From a virus: DNA of 27,122 bases. Below the pieces are notes generated by a model that had not been told where the DNA came from, ran no database searches, and was given only the letters and a program-made list of their open reading frames with translations. Shown here piece after piece: positions 19,701 to 24,902 of the stretch. Every line of letters starts with the position of its first letter. Positions within the stretch are counted from its first letter, which is position 1. Made by a program: the position numbers and the translations under genes. Where the stretch lies: IMG/VR virus record IMGVR_UViG_3300046791_000600, positions 1 through 27,122 of that record; one strand, written 5' to 3'.

Positions 19701-21297
19701 GGCGGCCCTCCAGCTGACCGGCCGCGCCCCGACGGCGCTCAGGCTGGCGTCCGGCCTCGTTCCGGTCGCGCCCGCGTTACTCCAGCTGACCGGCCGCGCC
19801 CCGACCCTCACCACGCTGGGGGGCACCGTCCCGCCCAACACCACCCCCGCGACCGCCCTCGACCTCGGGACGCTCCCCGTCAGCCTGTCGCTCGATGTGA
19901 GCGGCGCCCCGGGGCCGACACACGACGTGTGGTTCACCTACACCGCGCCGACGCCGCTGGCGGCGTACACGGTCGGCTGGTTCGCCTCGATGGTCGGGCA
20001 GTCGGTGGTGACCCTCGTCTTCACCGGCCCGGTCGACGCGCTCGTGAACTACAACGGGGCGTCTGCGCCCATGCAGCTCCCGGTCACGGCCGGGGTCACG
20101 TACTACTTCCAGGTGACGACTGCGACGCCGACCGCCCCCTTGGTCCTGTCGCTCGTCGCCGGCCCGAACGTCGCCTCGCCGCTCGGGGCGTTGGTCATCA
20201 ACGACGATGCGACCGGTTTCCCGATAGCGATCCTCTCACCGACCACGGGGGAGGTGCTGCAGTATCGACCCTTCCTCGCCGGCGAGACCGGCGCGGTCCT
20301 CGTTGGGGGGCCGTCGCTCTGGGAGGACGTGGAGGATCTGGCGGCGCTGCACCTGTTCGACGCGACCCTGACCGAGATCGCCGCGCCTGCATGGCCGCGG
20401 CCCTATGCGAATCAGGCGATCGGCAGCAACCGGGTCAGCCGGTTCTATGTTGCGGTCGACAACGAGGAGGGCGACGGCCCCGCGCTCGTGACGACGATCG
20501 ATGCGACCGGCGCGTTCGGGCCGACGACCTGGCACCTCCCGAACACGACGGTGCGGGCGATCGAGCCGTCGCGCGACGAGACGATCCTCTACTACCTCCG
20601 CGACTTCGGCGGGCAGGTCCACCGCTGGGATCTCGTCGCCGACGCCGCTCTCTCGGATCTGGCCCCGGCGGTCACCGACTACCAGCCGTACGGGCAGTGG
20701 GGTCGTGAGTTCCTCGTACTGTCGGATGGGTCGATCATCGTGCCCTACATGAAGCTGCCGGGCGTGGGGCTGATCACCTCGTTTGTCCGTCGTTACAGTC
20801 CCGCCGGCGCGATCCTCAACACCTACGACCTCGGGCGCTTGAAAGTCAACCGGGTCGCCTACGATGGGCTCGATGCGCCGGGGGCCTTCTGGATCTGGTC
20901 CTACCTGCTGGAGGAGACGACCAACACCCCGACCAACGACTGCCGCTTCCACTACGTGCGGGTTAGTGACGGGGTCATCTTGCAGACGTTCGACACCCAC
21001 ACGGTCGCGGAAGGCGTCTACGTCGGCGCCGCCGACCCGGCGACCCTGCCGCCCGGTGCGCGCTTTGGGCACGCCGGCTCCTGTCCGTTCTATGCCCTCC
21101 CCTACGCGCTGCCGCCGTGGGGTGCGGACGTGCCGCCCGAGCCGGAGTTCTGCCACGCCGTCTGCATCGTCGACTTCCCGATCGACCCCGGCACCTGCGC
21201 GCCGCCGACGCCGGTCGTGCCGCTGGTCGTCGCCACGCCGCGCCCCCCGCGCGCCGGGCGTCGGGGTCCGCCGGGATGGAAGAGGAGGAGGGACTGA
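16789..21297 (+). CDS. Giant modular tail fibre / adhesin (1502 aa)
   Basis: 1502 residues. Order: residues 1-222 form a glycine-rich domain (CLGGGGSSGDATGNP to GAAGAQGIVVLTW), like the Gly-rich tips of phage fibres. Residues 225-706 hold about 22 tandem units of ~22 residues with core P-(A/T)-G-(T/A)-L-(T/V)-L-(T/A)-G-x-(A/P)-P. A Cys-Pro motif CIVDFPIDDGTCAPP lies near 713. Residues 753-950 form a LamG/ConA-like domain (FDGSGDRVTTGD, DFTVEGWFRL, QWYHVAADRQ, MDEVRITVGL) with clearly lower GC than its flanks. Two more shaft units occupy 963-1013, and a PPC-like beta domain (DVWFTYTAP, VTYYFQVTT) 1014-1127. A propeller-like part follows to ~1440, then a second motif (CHAVCIVDFPIDPGTCAPP) and a basic tail ending PGWKRRRD. 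It probably forms the receptor-binding shaft and heads. Long antisense frames here are composition artefacts. Confidence 0.75.
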   Translation: MASQVFTTLGAQTWTWPAGVTSVVAECLGGGGSSGDATGNPCTSGGGKGGSYARTTITKGAEASLDIVVADKGASSYVSQGGTMRALGVGGTNSSTNVTASSNGAGATAQNGTPVGTTLFTGGNGGTGNFTSGVAGSGAGGGAAGPTGNGGNASVNVAGIVGTGVWANGVTYQKAGSAGVGNSTDGIAGVAYGGAASGAKKNSGANKLGAAGAQGIVVLTWPDSILIAPPAGTFGLVGTIATALILLGPIPAGSLSLGGPPPTLAIIQGPRIDVPSGSLVFKGPARPAAGGFTVTPGVGALTLSGLAPTVPTPLLSTPGVGALTLTGQPPSRPITSGLVIPAGALTLTGQPPTAALDTRLAVPTGTLVLSGLAPSLALDTRLAVPAGALVLAGPVPTVAQALRFTVTPGVGALTLTGLAPSLALDTRVAVPTGLLTLSGLAPSLSRLTPVPTGALVLAGLPPGQAGLVNVPVPAGALLLQGLAPTLSAPVLVAVPSGTLQLTGLAPTVGLAVSPLVPAGALTLTGLAPLVTATAGAITPSGALVLTGYAPTLSQPLLTAVPAGTLVLQGQSPTLARMVTIVTPAGTLTLTGRAPSLAWTVTPPTGTLVLAGAPPTLAFVTRVAVPAGTLTLTGYAPALTARVGQVLPTGALVLTGYAPAVARTARLTVPAGTLTLTGRVPARAVWSRVVPPTGVLLLQGYAPKVITPPAHLPVCIVDFPIDDGTCAPPKPVVPPVVVRAVAAPRTPAPVVLLVGAETAVLDESSYARSLTLVGNAARTTAQAKFGTASITFDGSGDRVTTGDAAELNFGAGDFTVEGWFRLTGKADSQALMGQWDNAGFLSNCSWYLYVVGGSLMLRLAVGGTFDTGNAWSPTLGQWYHVAADRQGTTIRVYVNGAVLATSLFFSSTVTDSTAALVLGAIGDTAGFPSFDFNGQMDEVRITVGLAQYAGAFTPPTAPFPRDPVGVLASVAPAALQLTGRAPTALRLASGLVPVAPALLQLTGRAPTLTTLGGTVPPNTTPATALDLGTLPVSLSLDVSGAPGPTHDVWFTYTAPTPLAAYTVGWFASMVGQSVVTLVFTGPVDALVNYNGASAPMQLPVTAGVTYYFQVTTATPTAPLVLSLVAGPNVASPLGALVINDDATGFPIAILSPTTGEVLQYRPFLAGETGAVLVGGPSLWEDVEDLAALHLFDATLTEIAAPAWPRPYANQAIGSNRVSRFYVAVDNEEGDGPALVTTIDATGAFGPTTWHLPNTTVRAIEPSRDETILYYLRDFGGQVHRWDLVADAALSDLAPAVTDYQPYGQWGREFLVLSDGSIIVPYMKLPGVGLITSFVRRYSPAGAILNTYDLGRLKVNRVAYDGLDAPGAFWIWSYLLEETTNTPTNDCRFHYVRVSDGVILQTFDTHTVAEGVYVGAADPATLPPGARFGHAGSCPFYALPYALPPWGADVPPEPEFCHAVCIVDFPIDPGTCAPPTPVVPLVVATPRPPRAGRRGPPGWKRRRD
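17470..18910 (+). repeat. ~22 tandem 66-bp units encoding the fibre shaft
   Basis: Degenerate in-frame 66-bp units, some expanded by one or two codons, each encode one copy of the V-P-A-G-T-L-T-L-T-G-x-A-P-T-L motif plus a variable spacer such as ALDTRLA. Nearby units are often closest to each other; for example ALDTR spacers occur at three or four successive sites near 17860-18070. This suggests growth by unequal recombination. Two further units lie beyond the LamG domain, at about 19676-19830. Confidence 0.75.
18925..18950 (+). repeat. CIVDFPID-encoding repeat, copy 1
   Basis: The 26 bases at 18925-18950 are identical to 21160-21185 within the same gene. They encode the start of the motif (V)CIVDFPID, followed by a Gly-Thr-Cys-Ala-Pro-Pro segment in both copies. 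Confidence 0.6.
19190..19600 (+). other. Compositionally distinct (lower-GC) LamG-coding segment
   Basis: Counting by hand, lines 19201-19260, 19261-19320 and 19321-19380 have 33, 35 and 37 G/C of 60, and 19501-19560 has 35 of 60. A shaft-repeat line such as 17941-18000 has 50 of 60. Codons rare elsewhere in the window (AAA, TTA, TTT, GGA) cluster here. The reading frame is uninterrupted. Confidence 0.6.
21151..21185 (+). repeat. CHAVCIVDFPID-encoding repeat, copy 2
   Basis: The 30 bases at 21151-21180 are identical to 23435-23464, and the part 21160-21185 is identical to copy 1 at 18925-18950. It lies 112 bases before the stop of the giant fibre. Confidence 0.6.
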
Positions 21298-21298
21298 G

Positions 21299-22999
21299 AT
21301 GGTGACCTTTCCACCCGGCAGCTGTCTGAAACGCACGACCGGGGGGTTCCTGCCGCCGGTCGGTCAATCCGAGTCGCTCCTCTGGATCCGGCTCGACGCG
21401 TCGGCGAACCCGCGCATCCTGCAGGTGTTCTACACCGTCGACCGTGACTACACCGCGCCCTACATCAAGATCGCCTCGCCGCCCGGGAGCCCGGACACGA
21501 TCGGGATGGAGGTCTTCGACGGCACGACGATCTCGCGCAGCTATCCGTACCAGGACCTGCAGCTCCAACGGCTGAAGTGGTACCCCACCTGGATCCGCTG
21601 CACGAGCGGCGTCCTCACCCTGATCGCGCACGCCAACGGCAACGGCACCTCGGTGTACTTCCCCACAGGCCCGTGGACTGGGCGCTCCTTCGTCTCGCAC
21701 TATCTCGGCGGCGACGGGCTCTCGTCGACCACCGGCGTCTCGCTCGCCGTCTACCGCGCGTGGGACTACCTCCCGGCGTCGTCGGATCCGATGGCCTTCA
21801 TCTGGTCGGAGCTGGCCTCGCTCGAACGGAACTGGGACATCACCCTCCCCGAGCCGCCCAATACGACCTTCGTCGACACGGCGCTCGATGTCGATCTGCT
21901 CGACCAGTCGGTCAACGCCCGCCACTGGGTCGCCGTCGGGTCTCCGGTCGTCACCCCCGGGTTCGACTGGGGCACGATCAGCCCGCTCGCGGCGGACAAC
22001 ACGCTCTACTCGTCGGGGTTCGAGTTCGGGCTCAGTCTCGATCGACCCTACCAGTCGGGCCTCCACATCGGGACCGGCTGCGGTGGGGGCAACATGTTCG
22101 GCTGTGGCAGCTCGGGACTGGAACGCCTCTTCGAGACCGGCGGGCGCGGCTTCAGCCGCGGCGCCCTGCACTTGGATCTCCAGGCTCTGGTGCCCATGCC
22201 GCAGCCGGAGGGCAGTGGGACGCCCGGGCTGCGGGTGTTGTTCGTCTACGACCGCAACAACCCCTCCTACATGGTGTATCGCCCCGGCGGCGGCTACTAC
22301 AACCCGCCCCCGCCCTACAGCACCAACCTCAGCGCGGTCGTGTGGGGGGACGGGTCGATCTATCTTGAGTGTGCCGACGGCGCGGCGGGCGTGTATCCCT
22401 GGATCGCGACCCTGATCACTGCGACCTCGGCCCCCGGCCTCGTGCCGATGGACGGCGTCACCACCACCGGGCTGCAGTTCCTCTGGGATCTGAGCGGGTC
22501 GACCCTGGTCGTGCAGGCCTACGTCAACAACGTGCTGGCGGTCACCGCGTCGGGACCTGACCGGGGGCTGGTGTCGAAGACCTGGAACTACGTCGCCAGC
22601 TACACCGATCGCTCCCCCTCGGACAACGCGAGCCACACGGGGTTCTACACCTTCAAGTCGATGTACTCGAACATCGCGGTCTACCCGACCAACGTCCTGG
22701 GCAATCGGCCCGGCTGTTCGGGGGCGGTGCCGATCTCGCTGGCGTACGGGTGCTGTTACCCGATCCCCGTCGCCCTCCCGACCAGCCTGACGGGCGACAT
22801 CGCGGCCAACAAGCTGTCGATCCACGGCTCCTCGTTTTTGCCGGGCGCGTTCTACGTCTCGGTGCAAGGGCCGGAGGGCGTGTTCGTCGCCTACGACTGG
22901 GACTCGTCCACCGAGACGTTGATCGTGCTCAAGAACCTGAACCCGCCGCTCCAGGCCGGCGGCACCTACTGCGTGACCGTGGGGAACAGCTGTCGCTGA
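21299..22999 (+). CDS. Fibre-region protein with beta domains and C-terminal IPT-like fold (566 aa)
   Basis: 566 residues from the ATG at 21299, with a strong purine-rich Shine-Dalgarno (AGAGGAGGAGG), starting right after the giant fibre. The N-terminal ~190 residues look like a ConA-like sandwich (SESLLWIRLDASANPRILQV, TWIRCTSGVLTLIAHANGNG). The middle has Gly/Cys-rich loops (GTGCGGGNMFGCGSSG) and a second sandwich (WDLSGSTLVVQAYVNNVLAV). The last ~80 residues (NKLSIHGSSFLPGAFYVSVQ, ending GTYCVTVGNSCR) resemble an IPT/Ig-like module. It is probably an adhesin subunit working with the giant fibre. It ends in TGA followed by C, and the next gene lies in the same frame just four bases later. 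The specific family is not recognised. Confidence 0.65.
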   Translation: MVTFPPGSCLKRTTGGFLPPVGQSESLLWIRLDASANPRILQVFYTVDRDYTAPYIKIASPPGSPDTIGMEVFDGTTISRSYPYQDLQLQRLKWYPTWIRCTSGVLTLIAHANGNGTSVYFPTGPWTGRSFVSHYLGGDGLSSTTGVSLAVYRAWDYLPASSDPMAFIWSELASLERNWDITLPEPPNTTFVDTALDVDLLDQSVNARHWVAVGSPVVTPGFDWGTISPLAADNTLYSSGFEFGLSLDRPYQSGLHIGTGCGGGNMFGCGSSGLERLFETGGRGFSRGALHLDLQALVPMPQPEGSGTPGLRVLFVYDRNNPSYMVYRPGGGYYNPPPPYSTNLSAVVWGDGSIYLECADGAAGVYPWIATLITATSAPGLVPMDGVTTTGLQFLWDLSGSTLVVQAYVNNVLAVTASGPDRGLVSKTWNYVASYTDRSPSDNASHTGFYTFKSMYSNIAVYPTNVLGNRPGCSGAVPISLAYGCCYPIPVALPTSLTGDIAANKLSIHGSSFLPGAFYVSVQGPEGVFVAYDWDSSTETLIVLKNLNPPLQAGGTYCVTVGNSCR

Positions 23000-23002
23000 C
23001 GT

Positions 23003-23485
23003 ATGCCGCCTGTCAATGACCTCTGCACCGGCGCGCTGCCGATCACCGTCCCGTCGACGAGGGTGATCGACACCACCACCGCGACCAACGACCCGGCGAC
23101 GCCCGACAGCGACTGGGGATCGGGCGACTCGAACAACGGCGTGTGGTTCACCTGGACGGTGCCCCCGGGCTGGACGCGCCTCGGCATCACCCTGCATGAC
23201 GACGACTACCAGGGCGTGCTCACCGTCTTCGAGGGCAGCTGCGGCGCGTTGGTCGTGCCGGAGGAGGAACAGGGGGGCTACAGCAACGGCACCCGCGTCG
23301 ACGGCGGCTACGTCCCCGGGCAGACCTACTACTTCCTGGTCACCAGCTACGACCCGGGCGGGGTCGCGGCGTTGACCCTCACGTTCTTCCACCCGGAGCC
23401 GACCGGCGCCATCTGCGTGACGCTCTCCGACGGCTGCCACGCCGTCTGCATCGTCGACTTCCCGGTGGGGGCGCGCTTTGACTGA
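23003..23485 (+). CDS. Stand-alone PPC-like beta domain protein with CIVDFP tail
   Basis: 160 residues, ATG three bases after the upstream TGA and in the same frame; the Shine-Dalgarno is weak. The pattern NDLCTGALPITVPSTRVIDT, NNGVWFTWTVPPGW, YQGVLTVFEGSCGAL, GQTYYFLVTSYDP and ALTLTFFHPEP is that of a pre-peptidase C-terminal (PPC)-like beta-sandwich, as found in secreted and adhesive proteins. The same kind of domain lies inside the giant fibre (1014-1127). It ends GCHAVCIVDFPVGARFD, a shortened copy of the fibre's C-terminal motif. It is likely an accessory fibre piece, or a C-terminal domain of the upstream protein if the TGA is read through. Confidence 0.65.
   Translation: MPPVNDLCTGALPITVPSTRVIDTTTATNDPATPDSDWGSGDSNNGVWFTWTVPPGWTRLGITLHDDDYQGVLTVFEGSCGALVVPEEEQGGYSNGTRVDGGYVPGQTYYFLVTSYDPGGVAALTLTFFHPEPTGAICVTLSDGCHAVCIVDFPVGARFD
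23435..23464 (+). repeat. CHAVCIVDFP-encoding repeat, copy 3
   Basis: Identical over 30 bases to 21151-21180. It then diverges into a short GARFD end and a stop, so this copy lacks the Gly-Thr-Cys-Ala-Pro-Pro part. Confidence 0.6.
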
Positions 23486-23486
23486 T

Positions 23487-23501
23487 CGGAGGGGGATCTT
23501 G
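23487..23501 (+). repeat. 15-base intergenic motif, copy 2 (CGGAGGGGGATCTTG)
   Basis: Identical to 4869-4883. It sits in the 48-base gap after the last fibre-region gene and 32 bases upstream of the connector gene at 23534. Both copies mark the start of a new functional block. Confidence 0.4.
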
Positions 23502-23533
23502 CCGTCCGCCCCGGTTCCCCGGAGACTGCTCCC

Positions 23534-24265
23534 ATGCCGTACAGCGTGACCACGCTGGCCGACCTCCAACTCGTCATGGCCCAGCGCTGGGACCAGGTGG
23601 TCTTCTGGACGCCCGAGGAAGCGCGCCTCGCCCTCAACGAGTCGCTCCGCGAGTGGAACCTCCTGACCGGCCGCTGGCGCACCGTCGTCCCGCTCGACGT
23701 CCTGGCGCACGTTCCAGAAGTCGCGCTCCCCGGGGTCCTCAGCTACGCGATGCGGGTCACCACCGCCGCCGGCGCGCCGCTCCACCCGACCTCGATCGTC
23801 GAGCTCGACCTCGCCGAGCCGCAGTGGCGGCTCCAGACCGCGGCCGTCCCGACGCTCTGGGCGCCGGTCTCCCTGACCCAGATCGCGATCTGGCCGGCAT
23901 CCCCCACGACCGTCCTCGCCGGCCTGCGCGGCGACGGCGTGATGCGCACGCCGGTCCTCACCAACCCCGCCGACCTGGTCGCCCTCGGCGAAGAGATCGT
24001 CGACGTGATCGTCGACATGGCGCTGCACGTCGCCGCCTACAAGGAAGCGGGCGACCGCTGGCGCGCGACCCGTCCCTACTTCGAGGCGTTCCTCCAGGCC
24101 GCCGCCGACGAGAACAGTCTCCTCAAGGAGCACCAGGCCTACCGCCGCTGGGCGGGGCTCGACCGCCGCCGCGACCTCCAGCCGTCGACCGGCACGCCCA
24201 GCCAGCTCCAGGGCGTCGTCTCGCAGTTCAGTCGCCACGACAAGTCCGAGGTCGCCAATGACTGA
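23534..24265 (+). CDS. Head-tail connector / adaptor-like protein, copy B
   Basis: 243 residues, ATG. Layout: an N-terminal helix-turn-helix-like part (DLQLVMAQRWDQVVFWTPEE, ARLALNESLREWNLLTGRW), a beta middle (WRTVVPLDVLAHVPEVALPG, then LTQIAIWPASPTTVLAGLRG) and a C-terminal helical region (ADLVALGEEIVDVIVDMALH, AAYKEAGDRWRATRPYFEAF). This resembles connector or neck proteins of tailed phages that bind the portal. It shares this plan with genes at 11361 and 24258. It overlaps the next gene by eight bases. The call rests on pattern and place; it could also be a tail-completion protein. Confidence 0.6.
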   Translation: MPYSVTTLADLQLVMAQRWDQVVFWTPEEARLALNESLREWNLLTGRWRTVVPLDVLAHVPEVALPGVLSYAMRVTTAAGAPLHPTSIVELDLAEPQWRLQTAAVPTLWAPVSLTQIAIWPASPTTVLAGLRGDGVMRTPVLTNPADLVALGEEIVDVIVDMALHVAAYKEAGDRWRATRPYFEAFLQAAADENSLLKEHQAYRRWAGLDRRRDLQPSTGTPSQLQGVVSQFSRHDKSEVAND

Positions 24266-24902
24266 CCGCGAGCTCCTCAGCGAGCTGCAGTACGTGCTGA
24301 TCGAACCGCCCGACGGCGGCGACACGTTCCCGTCGTTGATCTGGACGCGCGCCGAAGTCCTCGATGCCGTGAACGCCGGCGTCCGCGCGCTCGTCCGCGA
24401 CACGCACCTCGTCGTCACGCGCGTCGAGCTCGCCGTCACCGCGCTCGCCCCGGTCGTCCCGCTCCCGACCAACTGGCTCGCGACCGCGCACCTGGTCTGG
24501 CGCGACACCGCCACTCAGGTCCGCACGCCGCTCGGCCCGGTCGACGCCTTCGAGAGCGACCTCGCCGTCCCCGGCTGGGAAGCCGCGCCCGGCCTGCCCC
24601 TCGGCTACGCCGACCTCGCCGGCCCGACGCTGACCCTCCGCCTGGTGCCGACCCCCGACGCCGACGGCACGATCGAGCTGCTCTACATCGCGGTGCCGCC
24701 GGATGTCGCGCCCGTCGTCGCTGGCGCCGCCACGCCGCTCCCCCTCGCGCCGGAGGTCGCCAGCGCGCTCAAGTACGCCGCGCTCGGCACGCTCCTCCGC
24801 AAGGTCGGCCGGCTGCTCGATGACGAGCGCGCGCACTACGCCGAGCGCCGCTACGAGCTGACCCAGACCGCGACCAGCATCCTGCTCGGAGGGTTCGCCT
24901 GA
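24258..24902 (+). CDS. Head-tail connector / adaptor-like protein, copy C
   Basis: 214 residues, ATG. Layout: N-terminal helix with a Trp-acid-Glu segment (LIWTRAEVLDAVNAGVRALV), a beta middle (VVTRVELAVTALAPVVPLPT, TLTLRLVPTPDADGTIELLY) and a C-terminal helical part (EVASALKYAALGTLLRKVGR, HYAERRYELTQTATSILL). The closing motif, in which a helix is followed by Y-A-E-x-R-Y, is typical of neck and adaptor proteins in short-tailed phages. The TGA overlaps the next ATG (TGATG), with GGAGG in the last codons. It probably makes a ring between portal and nozzle. It is likely related to genes at 11361 and 23534. Confidence 0.65.
   Translation: MTDRELLSELQYVLIEPPDGGDTFPSLIWTRAEVLDAVNAGVRALVRDTHLVVTRVELAVTALAPVVPLPTNWLATAHLVWRDTATQVRTPLGPVDAFESDLAVPGWEAAPGLPLGYADLAGPTLTLRLVPTPDADGTIELLYIAVPPDVAPVVAGAATPLPLAPEVASALKYAALGTLLRKVGRLLDDERAHYAERRYELTQTATSILLGGFA

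Noticed and set aside
18925-23464. Diversity-generating retroelement (template/variable repeats)
   Set aside because: The CIVDFP copies are short and nearly identical with no adenine-specific differences, and no reverse transcriptase is seen in the window.
20975-24514. A 1179-residue open frame on the minus strand
   Set aside because: It covers parts of five plus-strand genes that have ribosome sites and overlapping starts and stops; its product is Arg/Gly/Val low-complexity typical of antisense GC-rich DNA.
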